Shown: in pieces, positions 34,673 to 43,629 of the stretch
Layout: each line of letters starts with the position of its first letter
Numbering within the stretch: position 1 is the first letter of the stretch
Source of the DNA: Naasia sp.
Lineage (GTDB): Bacteria > Actinomycetota > Actinomycetes > Actinomycetales > Microbacteriaceae
Length of the DNA stretch: 58,515 nucleotides
Direction of reading: 5' to 3'
NCBI GenBank assembly: GCA_025463675.1
Contig: JAODAX010000023.1
Coordinates: 1-58,515 of the forward strand
Translations under genes and position numbers: made by a program
The notes under the pieces: generated by a model
The model's database searches: none
What the model was told of the DNA's origin: nothing
Seen by the model: the letters and a program-made list of their open reading frames with translations, nothing else

Positions 34673-35548
34673 TCAGGCGTCGGTCGGCGAGTAGAACGGC
34701 CGTGCGGTCCGGTCCTCGAGCAGCCGGCGCAGCGTCATGGCGTCCCACGGCGCGAAGCCGCGCGCGTCGTTGTCGAAGTAGACGTACACGTCGCGCCCCC
34801 TGCCGTCCGGGCAGCGCGTGCCGTCGAGGTAGCCGCGCAGCTCCCCGGCCCAGGTCTCGAGCGCGGCATCCGAGTAGCCGCTGAAGTACAGCTCGACGTC
34901 GCCGTGCAGCCGGACGTAGACGTGGTCGCCGGTGATCCGCCGCATCATCGGCCACTGGCCCGCGCCGTCGGAGAGGACGAGCGCGACGCCGTGCCGCTCG
35001 AGCACCGCGGCGGCCTCGTCGCCGGCCCAGCTCTCGTGCCGCGCCTCCAGGGCGTGCCGGATCGGCAGGTCCTCCACTGCGTCGAGGACCGGCTCCACCG
35101 TGAGCTTCTCATCGTGCCCGCGCGCCACAACTCCGGCCTGCCGTGTGCTCCGGGGCAGCCGGGCGAGGAAGTCGTCGACGCGGGCGGAGTCGAACACGTC
35201 GCGCGCCGGCAGCTGCCAGAGCACCGGGCCGAGGCGTCGGCCGAGCGCGAGGATCCCCGAGGCGAAGAAGTTGCCGAGCGCCGCGTCCGTGTTCTGCAGC
35301 CGCAGCATGTGGGTGATGAAGCGGCCGCCTTTCACCGCGAAGACGAAGTCGTCGGGCGTCTGCTCCGCCCAGGCCCGGTAGCTCGAGGGGCGCTGCAGCG
35401 AGTAGAAGGAGCCGTTGATCTCCACCGAGTCGAAGCGCTGAGCGGCGTACTCGAGTTCTCGACGCTGCACCAGCCCCTTCGGGTAGAAGTCACCCCGCCA
35501 GCCCGCGTAGCGCCACCCGGAGGTCCCGATGAACGCGCGGCCGGTCAC
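34673..35548 (-). CDS. DUF72 (YecE-like) protein
   Basis: The 291-residue soluble protein has a TIM-barrel-like form and the DUF72 signature: GTSGWRYAGWRGDFYP near the N-terminus, NGSFYSLQRPSSYRAWAEQTPDDFVFAVKG and, near the end, YFDNDARGFAPWDAMTLRRLL. Function is not established; nucleic-acid-related roles have been proposed for relatives. The leaderless promoter fixes the GTG start at 35548. It precedes the EamA gene on the same strand. Confidence 0.88.
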   Translation of the reverse strand: MTGRAFIGTSGWRYAGWRGDFYPKGLVQRRELEYAAQRFDSVEINGSFYSLQRPSSYRAWAEQTPDDFVFAVKGGRFITHMLRLQNTDAALGNFFASGILALGRRLGPVLWQLPARDVFDSARVDDFLARLPRSTRQAGVVARGHDEKLTVEPVLDAVEDLPIRHALEARHESWAGDEAAAVLERHGVALVLSDGAGQWPMMRRITGDHVYVRLHGDVELYFSGYSDAALETWAGELRGYLDGTRCPDGRGRDVYVYFDNDARGFAPWDAMTLRRLLEDRTARPFYSPTDA

Positions 35549-35554
35549 GCTCCG

Positions 35555-35560
35555 AGGCTA
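35555..35560 (-). promoter_or_regulatory. -10 element TAGCCT, leaderless DUF72 promoter
   Basis: TAGCCT, six bases, then GTG at 35548 on the minus strand. Confidence 0.5.
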
Positions 35561-35612
35561 GCGGCGGCGCGTGGCAGCCCCGGACCCCTTCCGATCGGAG
35601 CCGATGGATGCC

Positions 35613-35618
35613 TACGGT
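35613..35618 (+). promoter_or_regulatory. -10 element TACGGT for the phosphoribosyltransferase gene
   Basis: TACGGT lies 18 bases before the ATG at 35637, with GGAGGGCGGGGAGGGG between. Here a short leader and a ribosome site exist, in contrast to the leaderless neighbours. Confidence 0.4.
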
Positions 35619-35636
35619 GGAGGGCGGGGAGGGGCC

Positions 35637-36260
35637 ATGTTCCGGGATCGCGAGGATGCGGGCGGGCGGCTCGCCGAGCTTGTCGCTCACCTGCGTCTCC
35701 CCGACCCCGTGATCCTGGGACTGCCGCGGGGCGGTGTTCCCGTGGCCGCCCGGGTGGCCCGCCGGCTCGGCGCTCCCCTCGACGTACTGCTGGTGCGCAA
35801 GCTCGGTGCGCCCGGCTACCCGGAGTACGCGATGGGCGCGATCGGCGAGCGCGGCGTGCGCGTGGTCCGGCCGGCGGTGCTGCAGGCACTGTCGGTCGGC
35901 GCGGACGAGCTGGCCGCGATCGAGGGGCGGGAGCGCGGCGAGCTGGGCCGGCGGGCGGAGCGCTACCGCGGCGGGCGGCCGCCGCTCGACCTCACCGGCC
36001 GCTGTGCGGTGGTCGTCGACGACGGCGTCGCGACGGGCGCGACGGCCGAGGCGGCCTGCTCCGTGGCGCGGCTCCTCGGCGCCCGCGAGACGGTGCTCGC
36101 CACCCCGGTGGCCCCGGCCGACTGGGTGGAAGCCCTCGGCGAGGCCGCCGACGAGTACGTGGCCGTCGAGGAGGCGGAGGCGTTCGCGTCTGTCGGCCGC
36201 TTCTACGCCCGGTTCGAGCAGGTCAGCGACGAGGAGGTCGTGCGGCTGCTTGCCAGCTGA
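35637..36260 (+). CDS. Phosphoribosyltransferase family protein
   Basis: The 207-residue protein has the PRPP-binding loop VVVDDGVATGATAEAA (about residues 123-138) and the early segment LGLPRGGVPVAARVARRLGAP typical of a broad actinobacterial phosphoribosyltransferase branch. ATG at 35637 was chosen because it follows a GA-rich ribosome site and starts at the homologous MFRDREDAG; upstream in-frame codons lack a site. It is divergent from DUF72. The base substrate is unknown. Confidence 0.8.
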   Translation: MFRDREDAGGRLAELVAHLRLPDPVILGLPRGGVPVAARVARRLGAPLDVLLVRKLGAPGYPEYAMGAIGERGVRVVRPAVLQALSVGADELAAIEGRERGELGRRAERYRGGRPPLDLTGRCAVVVDDGVATGATAEAACSVARLLGARETVLATPVAPADWVEALGEAADEYVAVEEAEAFASVGRFYARFEQVSDEEVVRLLAS

Positions 36261-36294
36261 CCGCCGCGGCATGGCGGGCGGTGCGTGCTCGGCC

Positions 36295-36300
36295 TAGCCT
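36295..36300 (+). promoter_or_regulatory. -10 element TAGCCT, leaderless hexosaminidase promoter
   Basis: TAGCCT, seven bases, then ATG at 36308, with no ribosome site. Confidence 0.45.
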
Positions 36301-36307
36301 GGCTCCG

Positions 36308-37813
36308 ATGACCGCGCCCGCACTGATCCCCGTTCCCCGACACCTCGAGGAGCGCAGCGGCCGTGTCCTGCTGCGCGGGCCCGACCAGGTCGCCCGCAGC
36401 ATCGACCCGACGCTTCCGGTCGAGGGCTACGTCCTCGAGATCCGCGACGACGCCGTCGTGATCCGCGGCGGGGGCCCGGCCGGCGTCTTCTACGCCGTGC
36501 AGACGCTGCTGCAGCTGCTGCCGCCCGCAGCGGCCGCAACCGCCCACTGCTCTCTCGAGGCCGCGCTCGCCGCCGCCGGCCCCGTGGAGGTGCCCCAGCT
36601 GCTCGTCGAGGACCAGCCGGAGCACGCCTGGCGCGGCTTCCTCCTCGACGTCGCGCGGCACTTTCAGCCGCTCGAGGTGCTGCTGCGGCTGGTGGACCAG
36701 CTGGCCGCGCACAAGCTCAACGTCCTGCACCTGCACCTCACCGACGACCAGGGCTGGCGCTTCCCCGTGCCCGGCTATCCCCGGCTCACCGAGGTGGGCG
36801 GGTGGCGGCGGGAATCCCCGGTCGGCTTCGACCACGAGGGCGACGACTTGAAGCGCGACGGCGTCCGGCACGGCGGCTGGTACACCCGCAGCGACCTCGA
36901 GCATCTGGTCGCGTACGCCGCCGAGCGGCACATCGCGATCGTCCCCGAAGTCGACCTGCCCGGCCACGCGACCGCCGCGATCGCCGCGTACCCCGAACTC
37001 GGCAACGGTGCGCACCACGGTGCCGCCGGCGTGGAGGTGCGCACCCGCTGGGGCATCAGCACCACGATCCTCAACCTGGAGGACGCCACTCTCGCGTTCG
37101 TCGACGCTGTGCTCGACGAGGTGATGGACATCTTCCCCGGCACCTGGATCCACGGCGGCGGCGACGAGGTGCCGAAGGCCGAGTGGCGAGGCTCGGCCCG
37201 AGTGCAGCGCCGGAAGGCGGAGCTCGGTCTCGACGACGAGGAGCAGTTGCAGGGCTGGTTCACCGCGCGCCTGGCCGACACGGTGCGCCGGCGGGGCAGG
37301 CGACTCCTGGCCTGGGACGAGGTGGTCGCGGGCGGAGCACCGCGGGACACCCTCGTGATGGCGTGGCGGAGCGCGGCGCACGGGGTGGCGGCGATCCGAG
37401 CCGGATACGACGTCGTCATGTCGCCGTCCGAGACGCTCTACCTCGACCACCGGCAGTCGCTCGCCCTCGGCGAGCCGGTCACCTTCCCCGGCTCCCCCGT
37501 GACGCTCGCCGACGTTCACGCATTCGAGCCGGTGCCCGCGGAGCTGCGCCCGCCCGCTGCGGGCGACGGCCGGGTGGTCGGCGGGCAGGCGAACCTCTGG
37601 ACCGAGTACGTGCCCACCGCGGAGCACCTCGAGTACATGGCCTTCCCCCGGCTCTGCGCGTTCGCCGAGGCGGTCTGGCGAGCGCCCGCGCCGGCCGACG
37701 GCACGCGCGACTACGCGGGCTTTCTGGGCCGTCTCGAACAGCACCTGGCGCGCCTCGCCGCCGCCGGCATCCGCTACCGGCCCCTCGACGGCACCCCGGG
37801 CGGCGGCGGCTGA
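36308..37813 (+). CDS. Beta-N-acetylhexosaminidase (GH20)
   Basis: The 501-residue enzyme hydrolyses terminal beta-linked N-acetylglucosamine/galactosamine by substrate-assisted catalysis. The catalytic Asp-Glu pair is D286-E287 in HGGGDEVPKAEW. Other GH20 landmarks are present: WRGFLLDVARHF, KLNVLHLHLTDDQGWR, PEVDLPGHATAA. An N-terminal alpha/beta domain (1-105) precedes the barrel. There is no signal peptide, so it probably acts on imported chitooligosaccharides or muropeptide fragments in the cytoplasm. It ends four bases before the convergent amidohydrolase gene. Confidence 0.93.
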   Translation: MTAPALIPVPRHLEERSGRVLLRGPDQVARSIDPTLPVEGYVLEIRDDAVVIRGGGPAGVFYAVQTLLQLLPPAAAATAHCSLEAALAAAGPVEVPQLLVEDQPEHAWRGFLLDVARHFQPLEVLLRLVDQLAAHKLNVLHLHLTDDQGWRFPVPGYPRLTEVGGWRRESPVGFDHEGDDLKRDGVRHGGWYTRSDLEHLVAYAAERHIAIVPEVDLPGHATAAIAAYPELGNGAHHGAAGVEVRTRWGISTTILNLEDATLAFVDAVLDEVMDIFPGTWIHGGGDEVPKAEWRGSARVQRRKAELGLDDEEQLQGWFTARLADTVRRRGRRLLAWDEVVAGGAPRDTLVMAWRSAAHGVAAIRAGYDVVMSPSETLYLDHRQSLALGEPVTFPGSPVTLADVHAFEPVPAELRPPAAGDGRVVGGQANLWTEYVPTAEHLEYMAFPRLCAFAEAVWRAPAPADGTRDYAGFLGRLEQHLARLAAAGIRYRPLDGTPGGGG

Positions 37814-37816
37814 GTC

Positions 37817-38800
37817 TCAGTCGGCTCCGGGGATGCGGACGGGGGCGTCGCTGAACCGCGCCGCCCGCGGGTCGAGCTCGTCGCCCGACCGCTCCGCGAG
37901 CAGGCCGTACAGCTCGGGGCGGCGGCCCCGCATCCAGCGTCGCCCCGTCGAAAGCGGCACGAGGCCGGGGTCGAGGTCCGCAACCACGACCTCGTCCCGG
38001 GCCGCCCACGTCTCCGCGACGATCCGGCCGTACGGGTCCAGGATCATCGCGTTGCCCGTGCGGATCTCGTCGTCGTCCCGCCCCACCCCGTTGGCGAAGA
38101 GGATGAACAGCCCGTTGTCGTGCGCGCGGGCGGGCAGCCAGCGGAGCAGCCACCCCCGCCCGTTCGGGCCCCGGAAGGCCGCCTCGATGGCGGCCGGATC
38201 CTCGTGCCTGCGCTCCCAGAGCTCGGCGGGGACCGGCTTCATCCCGTGCGGGCTGCGGGAGTCGGTGCCGCCGGTCTGGTGCGGGGCGATGAGCACGGTC
38301 GCGCCCAGCAGGGCCGTGGCCCGGACGTTCTCGACCAGGTTGTTGTCCCAGCAGATGAGGATCCCGGCGCGGACGCCCCACGGCGTGTCGAACACGGTGA
38401 ACGCGTCACCGCTCGCGATGGCCTCGTGCTCGAACGCATGCAGCTTGCGGTGCACGTGCACGTCTCCGCCGGGCAGCGCCACAGCGTAGGAGTTGAAGAG
38501 GCGGCCGTCGGCACCGCGCTCGAGGAAGCCCACCCCGATGCCCGCGGCCGACTCGTCCGCGAGGGCGGCCACCGAGCGCACGGTGAAGCCGTCCGCCGGC
38601 TCGGCGAGCTCGTGCAGCCGCTCGGCGCTCAGCCGGCGGAGGTGCCAGTAGCCGAGAGCGCACATCTCCGGGAACGCGATCAATTGCGCGCCCTGCCCGA
38701 CCGCCTCCCGCGCCAGCCGGTCGACGATCGCCAGATTCGCGTCCCGCCCACCGGGCGTCGGCTCGAACTGCACCACCGCCGCACGCAGCGCCCCGTCCAT
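37817..38800 (-). CDS. Carbon-nitrogen hydrolase (nitrilase superfamily)
   Basis: The 327-residue protein carries the complete Glu-Lys-Cys triad: E45 (FPEMCALGY), K119 (VHRKLHAFEHE) and C150 (ILICWDNN). It cleaves an amide or nitrile C-N bond. The substrate is not clear; close relatives include omega-amidases and N-carbamoyl hydrolases. A GAGGAG ribosome site precedes the ATG, with TACGCT at 38824-38829 as a likely -10. Convergent to the hexosaminidase. Confidence 0.87.
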   Translation of the reverse strand: MDGALRAAVVQFEPTPGGRDANLAIVDRLAREAVGQGAQLIAFPEMCALGYWHLRRLSAERLHELAEPADGFTVRSVAALADESAAGIGVGFLERGADGRLFNSYAVALPGGDVHVHRKLHAFEHEAIASGDAFTVFDTPWGVRAGILICWDNNLVENVRATALLGATVLIAPHQTGGTDSRSPHGMKPVPAELWERRHEDPAAIEAAFRGPNGRGWLLRWLPARAHDNGLFILFANGVGRDDDEIRTGNAMILDPYGRIVAETWAARDEVVVADLDPGLVPLSTGRRWMRGRRPELYGLLAERSGDELDPRAARFSDAPVRIPGAD

Positions 38801-38823
38801 GCCTGCTCCTCTCGTCGCGGGCC

Positions 38824-38829
38824 AGCGTA
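38824..38829 (-). promoter_or_regulatory. -10 element TACGCT for the nitrilase-family gene
   Basis: TACGCT on the minus strand, 23 bases before the ATG at 38800, with GAGGAG between as ribosome site. Confidence 0.4.
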
Positions 38830-38928
38830 GACGCGACGGGGGCGCCTACGCCCTGGGCGCCCGCATCGCAACCCGTGGTTGCAGGAGGGCTCACCTTCTT
38901 AGATGGAGCCGGGCCGGAAGGAGCACAC

Positions 38929-39438
38929 ATGGACACGGAATCGGGTTTCCGCCAGGCGAAGCGTCCGGCAAGCGTGATCGCAGGACCTTACGGGCACCCC
39001 ATGCATGCGGTCCTCATCACGCTTCCGATCGGATCCTGGACGGCGTCGCTCGTCTTCGATGTGCTCGCCTTCATCACGGGTGAGCAGGCGTACGCGCTTG
39101 GCGCGACCTGGCTCATCGGCATCGGCATCGTCGGCGCCCTGTTCGCCATGATCTTCGGCTTCATGGACTACAACCGGCTGCCCGCGGGCACCAAGGTCAA
39201 CAAGGTCGCCACCACGCACATGGTGCTCAACATCGCCGCGACCGCGGTGATGTTCGGCAGCGTGCTGGTACGCGTCGTGGTCGGTCCCGAGGAGGTCAAC
39301 TTCCCCGGCTTCGTGCTCAGCGTGCTCGCGATGATCCTCGTCGGCGCCTCCGGCTACCTCGGCGGCAACCTCGCCTACAAGTACGGGGTGCGCGTAGCCG
39401 ACGAGGAGACCCAGCGCCAGGCGTACCAGCAGCCGTGA
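38929..39438 (+). CDS. DUF2231-family membrane protein
   Basis: The 169-residue protein has four hydrophobic helices, starting with HPMHAVLITLPIGSWTASLVFD, which is the family signature (a conserved His pair near the first helix). ATG at 38929 follows AAGGAG at good spacing. Function unknown; redox or heme binding by the His residues has been proposed for the family. It overlaps the following SDR by four bases (GTGA), so both are coupled. Confidence 0.83.
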   Translation: MDTESGFRQAKRPASVIAGPYGHPMHAVLITLPIGSWTASLVFDVLAFITGEQAYALGATWLIGIGIVGALFAMIFGFMDYNRLPAGTKVNKVATTHMVLNIAATAVMFGSVLVRVVVGPEEVNFPGFVLSVLAMILVGASGYLGGNLAYKYGVRVADEETQRQAYQQP

Positions 39439-40439
39439 GCGGTTCCGCGGATCCTCGCAGCGGGGTCGTCGTCGTCGTCGGCGCATCGAGCGGCATCGGT
39501 CGCGCGACCGCCGTCCAGTTCGCCCGGCACGGCGCGAAGCTCGTCCTCGCCGCCCGCAGCCGGGAGAGCCTGAACGAGGTCGCCGAGCAGTGCCGCGAAC
39601 TCGGTGCCGAGGCGTTCGTCGTGCCGACCGATGTAAGCGACGAGACCCAGGTGACGGAGCTCGTCTTCCGCGCCGTCCGAGAGTTCGGCCGCATCGACGT
39701 GTGGGTCGGCGCCGCCTCCGTCTTCGCGTACGGGCGCTTCGAGAAGACGCCGCCCGAGGTGTTCCGGCAGCAGATCGAGACCAACCTGATGGGGCAGGTG
39801 CACAGCGCTCGCGCCGTCCTGCCGGTCTTCAGGCGCCAGGCGGCGGAGCAGAACGGTCGCGTCCGCCGCGGCGCGTCCGGGCGGATCATCTTCGTCGCCT
39901 CCATCTACTCCCGCGTCACCTCGCCGTACGCATCCGGCTACGTCACGAGCAAGCACGGGCTGCTGGGCTTCTCCGACGTGCTCCGCGAGGAGGTGCGGCG
40001 CGACGGCATCGAGGTCGGCTCGGTGCTCCCCGCCACCATCGACACCCCGATCTACCAGCACGCCGCGAACTACAGCGGGCAGCGCGCGCACCCGCTCCCG
40101 CCGATCGTCGCGCCGGAGCGGGTGGCGGCCGCGATCCTCCGGATGACCCGGCACCCCAAGCGGGCGGTGAAGGTCGGCCGGAGTCAGGGCCTGCTGGTGC
40201 CGTTCCGCGATGTGGCGCCCGGGATCTTCTCCCGCGCGGTACGCCCGGCGATGGACACGATGGCGCTGCGCGGCGGTGAGGTGGAGTCCTCCCACGGCAA
40301 CGTGTTCGAGCCGCAGCCTGACCTCAACGCGGTGAGCGGAGGCTGGCGCATCCCGCGCTTCACCCGCCTGCTCCCCGCTGCGGCCACCGCCTCCGCGCTG
40401 CTCCTGCTGGTCGGCCGACGGGCCGCCCGGCGCCCCTGA
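39435..40439 (+). CDS. Membrane-anchored short-chain dehydrogenase
   Basis: The 334-residue protein is longer than a classical SDR. It has GASSGIGRAT near residue 16, catalytic Y169 and K173 (YVTSK), then a C-terminal extension ending in the hydrophobic stretch LLPAAATASALLLLVG and a short basic tail, suggesting a tail anchor. GTG overlaps the DUF2231 stop, so the two membrane proteins are made together. The next gene (aldo/keto reductase) begins eight bases later. Substrate unknown, perhaps a lipid-like carbonyl. Confidence 0.85.
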   Translation: MSGSADPRSGVVVVVGASSGIGRATAVQFARHGAKLVLAARSRESLNEVAEQCRELGAEAFVVPTDVSDETQVTELVFRAVREFGRIDVWVGAASVFAYGRFEKTPPEVFRQQIETNLMGQVHSARAVLPVFRRQAAEQNGRVRRGASGRIIFVASIYSRVTSPYASGYVTSKHGLLGFSDVLREEVRRDGIEVGSVLPATIDTPIYQHAANYSGQRAHPLPPIVAPERVAAAILRMTRHPKRAVKVGRSQGLLVPFRDVAPGIFSRAVRPAMDTMALRGGEVESSHGNVFEPQPDLNAVSGGWRIPRFTRLLPAAATASALLLLVGRRAARRP

Positions 40440-40446
40440 GGAAGAC

Positions 40447-41286
40447 ATGACCGCGATTCCCGTTGTGCCGCTGAACACGGGCGTGGCGATCCCGCAGCTC
40501 GGGCTCGGCACCTGGCCGATGGACGACGCCGAGGTCGCCGACGCGGTGGTCGCGGCGGCGGACCTCGGCTACCGGCACATCGACACCGCGACGGCCTACG
40601 GCAACGAGGCGGGCGTCGCGGAGGGCATCCGGCGCACCGGCATCCCGCGGGAGGAGTTCTTCGTCACCACCAAGCTCGACGGCTCCTTTCAGGGCGGTGA
40701 CCGCGCGGTCGCCGGTCTGCAGGCGGCGCTCGAGCGGATGCGGTTCGACTACGTCGACCTGCTGCTCATCCACTGGCCGTTGCCGAAGCGCGACGAGTAC
40801 GTCTCGACCTGGCGCACCTTCGAACGCCTGCACGCGGGCGGTCTTGCCCGGGCGATCGGTGTGTCCAACTTCAAAGTGCCCCACCTCGAGCGACTGGCGG
40901 CCGAGGCGGACGTCGTGCCCGCCGTGAACCAGGTCGAGCTCGACCCGCGGGTTCCCCGTCCTGCGCAGCGTGAGTACGCCGCGGCGCACGGCATCGTCAC
41001 CGAGAGCTACAGTCCGCTCGGCGGCGCCTCCGGCGCGGCGTCGCTCCTCGCCGATCCGGTGCTCACCGAGCTCGCCGAGCGGCACTCCCGGACGCCTGCG
41101 CAGATCGTGCTGCGCTGGCACGTGCAGCAGGGCATGGTGGCCCTCCCGAAGTCATCGAACCCGAAGCGGATGGCCGAGAACTTGGGCGTCTTCGAGTTCG
41201 AGCTGAGCCCTGCCGACCTCGACCGCCTCGCGCCCCTCGCGGGCGGTCCGGACGCAGGCAACGACTCCGACCGGATCGGCCACTGA
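40447..41286 (+). CDS. Aldo/keto reductase
   Basis: The 279-residue NADPH-dependent TIM-barrel reductase has the catalytic tetrad D46, Y51, K76 and H109 (DTATAYGNE, TTKLDG, LIHWP). Family members reduce 2,5-diketogluconate, methylglyoxal and other carbonyls. The ATG follows GAGGAAG at normal spacing and lies 8 bases after the SDR stop, indicating an operon 38929-41286. A strong terminator follows. Confidence 0.9.
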   Translation: MTAIPVVPLNTGVAIPQLGLGTWPMDDAEVADAVVAAADLGYRHIDTATAYGNEAGVAEGIRRTGIPREEFFVTTKLDGSFQGGDRAVAGLQAALERMRFDYVDLLLIHWPLPKRDEYVSTWRTFERLHAGGLARAIGVSNFKVPHLERLAAEADVVPAVNQVELDPRVPRPAQREYAAAHGIVTESYSPLGGASGAASLLADPVLTELAERHSRTPAQIVLRWHVQQGMVALPKSSNPKRMAENLGVFEFELSPADLDRLAPLAGGPDAGNDSDRIGH

Positions 41287-41380
41287 CGCGCATCTTCCGA
41301 CGGCGCCGGCTCCCCGACTTCGGCAGTTCTGCGCGGATCGGGAAATCGCGCGCCGATCAGGCCCGGTGGGGCGTTCGGGA

Positions 41381-41432
41381 CGCGGATCAGGACGGCCGCG
41401 CCGTGCGGCGCGCGGGGCCGTCCTGACCCGCG
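41381..41432. terminator. Bidirectional hairpin between convergent genes
   Basis: Arms 41381-41397 and 41416-41432 pair at 16 of 17 positions around GACGGCC/GGCCGTC, with a GC-rich inner loop. It lies between the convergent aldo/keto reductase and ABC permease, so it can stop transcription from both. Confidence 0.7.
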
Positions 41433-41441
41433 CAACAGGCG

Positions 41442-42290
41442 TCAGGTGACGTCGCGGCGCCAGTTGGCGAGGTAGCCGATCACGGTGAAGAGCGCCGCGT
41501 AGGCCAGCAGCACCAGGCCGCCCTGCCACCAGTCGAGGCTCTCCGACCCGGCACCGCTCATCACGGTGTAAATGCTCGCGCCCACCAGCGCGTCGCTCGC
41601 GGCGCCCGGCAGGAACTGCGCGACCTGCGCCGCCCAGTCGGCGAAGCCGCCCGCTAGGCGCAGGATCGGCTCCACGAACTGGGTGAACGCGAGGATGATC
41701 ACGATCGAGCCGACCTGGCTCGGCACGATCACGCCGAGGCCGACGCCGACGAGCGCCCACAGCGCCATCGCGAGGACCGCCCGGCCGAACAGCGCCCAGG
41801 TGTCGCTCTCGCCGAGGATCGGATCGAAGCCGAACGCGGTGAGCCCGGCGGCGCCGAGCCCGACCGTGCCGATCAGCGCAGCGATGCCGAACAGGGCACC
41901 GAACGCGAACATCACCACCCACTTCGCCGACAGCACGGCACCGCGCCGGGGCGTAGCGAGGAAGGTCGGCGTCAGCGTCTTGTGCCGGAACTCGTTGGTG
42001 ACGAGCATCGCGCCGAGCAGGGCCGGGAACACGTAGCCGACCGCCGTGGCCAGGCTGTAGACGACCGGGGCGAGCAGGTCGACGGGGATGCCGGCCACCG
42101 TCTCCCCCATGCCGACGGGCCCGGGAGGGGCGTCGTCCTGCCCGGACGCGTCGAGCGCGCCCAACCCGAACGCGATGCCGCCCGCGAGCAGGCCCACGTA
42201 CGCGACGAGGATGATCGCCAGAATCCACCACATGCGGGTGGACAGTGTCTTCGTGAACTCGGCCCTCACGGCCGGGACGAATGCGCTCAC
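41442..42290 (-). CDS. ABC transporter permease
   Basis: The 282-residue protein has six hydrophobic helices, beginning FVPAVRAEFTKTLSTRMWWILAIILVAYVGLLAGG, the classical start of an ABC-2-type permease. The central part has TNEFRHKTLTPTFLATPRRG, the conserved cytoplasmic loop after helix 2. It exports an unknown substrate with the adjacent ATPase, whose frame overlaps it by four bases. Confidence 0.88.
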   Translation of the reverse strand: MSAFVPAVRAEFTKTLSTRMWWILAIILVAYVGLLAGGIAFGLGALDASGQDDAPPGPVGMGETVAGIPVDLLAPVVYSLATAVGYVFPALLGAMLVTNEFRHKTLTPTFLATPRRGAVLSAKWVVMFAFGALFGIAALIGTVGLGAAGLTAFGFDPILGESDTWALFGRAVLAMALWALVGVGLGVIVPSQVGSIVIILAFTQFVEPILRLAGGFADWAAQVAQFLPGAASDALVGASIYTVMSGAGSESLDWWQGGLVLLAYAALFTVIGYLANWRRDVT

Positions 42291-43195
42291 AGCGAGCCCT
42301 CCTCTCCGACGAGCGCGAGGAAGGAGTCCTCCAGCTCGGATGCCGCCTTGCGGCGGTACAGCACGCTGAGCTGGACCCGGGCCGCGAAGGCGACCGCGCC
42401 CACCTGGTCGGGCTCGGCGCCCGTGACGATCAGACCGTCGTCGGCCGGCACCGGCTCCATCCCGGCGGCGGTCAGTGCGTCCGCCAGGGCGGGGCGCGTC
42501 GGCGAGTCGACGACCACCTGGTGCACGGCGTGCGACTCGAGGCTAGCGAGCGGCCCCGTGTGCACGAGGCGGCCCTTCGCGATGATGAGCACCTCGTCGA
42601 CCGTCTGCTGCACCTCGCTGAGCAGGTGACTGGAGACGAGGATGGTGCGGCCCTCGTCGGCGAGCGAGCGGAGGAAGGTGCGGATCCATTTGATGCCCTC
42701 CGGGTCGAGGCCGTTGATCGGCTCGTCGAGGACCAGCACGCCGGGGTCGCCGAGCAGCGCGGTGGCGAGGCCGAGGCGCTGGCGCATGCCGAGCGAGTAG
42801 CCGCTCACCCGGCGCTTCGCGTAGGGGGTGAGGCCGACGGCGTCGAGCACCGTGTCGACCCTGCGGGCGTCGATGCTGCTTGCCTGCGCGTACACCCGCA
42901 AGTGATCGCGGGCGCTGCGGCCCGGGTGGAAGCTCGCGGCTTCCAGCGCGGCGCCCACGGTCGCGAACGGCCGCTCGATCTCCGCGTACGACCGGCCGCC
43001 GATGGTGGCGCGGCCGGACGTAGGTGCGACGAGGCCGAGCAGCATCCGCAGCGAGGTGGTCTTGCCGGCTCCGTTCGGGCCGAGGAAGCCGGTCACCCGG
43101 CCGGGCAGGATCGTGGCGCTGAAGTCCGAGACGGCCGCGACGCTGCCGAAGCGCTTCGTGACCCCGTCGAACTCGATGGGAACGCCTTCTGGCAT
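42287..43195 (-). CDS. ABC transporter ATP-binding protein
   Basis: The 302-residue ATPase has Walker A GPNGAGKTTS, signature SGYSLGMRQRL, Walker B VLVLDEP and the H-loop SSHLLSE, all intact. It is the DrrA/CcmA-like type used with ABC-2 permeases. A GGAGGAG ribosome site precedes the ATG at 43195. It is upstream of and coupled to the permease gene. Upstream lies the decayed regulator at 43357, so the pair may have once been locally controlled. Confidence 0.92.
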   Translation of the reverse strand: MPEGVPIEFDGVTKRFGSVAAVSDFSATILPGRVTGFLGPNGAGKTTSLRMLLGLVAPTSGRATIGGRSYAEIERPFATVGAALEAASFHPGRSARDHLRVYAQASSIDARRVDTVLDAVGLTPYAKRRVSGYSLGMRQRLGLATALLGDPGVLVLDEPINGLDPEGIKWIRTFLRSLADEGRTILVSSHLLSEVQQTVDEVLIIAKGRLVHTGPLASLESHAVHQVVVDSPTRPALADALTAAGMEPVPADDGLIVTGAEPDQVGAVAFAARVQLSVLYRRKAASELEDSFLALVGEEGSL

Positions 43196-43356
43196 GTGAA
43201 ACTCCTCCGGTTCGGCGGTTGTCCCACTCTGCCCGAGTCCGGTCAGCCGACGCGTCCGCCATGCGGAGGATCGTCGCGCTCCCCCGGCGGGTGGAGAGCC
43301 GCGCGGGTCATCCGCTCGCCGCGTCGGCGAGGTAGCGGCGGAACTCGTCGTCGCCC

Positions 43357-43585
43357 ACCACCGAGCAGCACCGGCGCCACCGGAGCGCCTGCGGGGCGCG
43401 CGGGCTGCAGGTGGGCGCCGAGCGTGTGCACCCGCTCACGGAGGGCGGGCGGCAGCACCTGCTCCAGCTTCGCGAGAGCCGTCAGCGTGGTGGCGTCGCC
43501 GTCTGCCAGGCCCTGCGTGGCCGGGACCCGCAGGCCGATCGCCAAGGTGACCGCCATCGTCGGTGAGGAGCAGCGGCGGCCGCGC
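43357..43585 (-). pseudogene. Fragment of a WYL/YafY-type transcriptional regulator
   Basis: On the minus strand a frame reads PPLLLTDD, and then in another frame MAVTLAIGLRVPATQGLADG and KLEQVLPPALRERVHTLGAHL. This is the linker and start of the WYL domain in DeoR/YafY-type regulators, where LLLTDDEA precedes MAVTLAIGLR without a break. The N-terminal helix-turn-helix and the rest of the WYL domain are missing. The remaining 43196-43356 and 43586-43629 hold no recognisable gene, except a frame ending GDDEFRRYLADAASG that I cannot assign. Confidence 0.5.
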
Positions 43586-43629
43586 TCGACCGCATCGCCG
43601 ATCGGCTCGGCGGCTAGCGTCGGCGGCGG

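Noticed and set aside
42543-43262. Minus-strand frame overlapping the ABC ATPase in another frame
   Set aside because: The 42287-43195 frame has all ABC motifs; this one is a shifted shadow.
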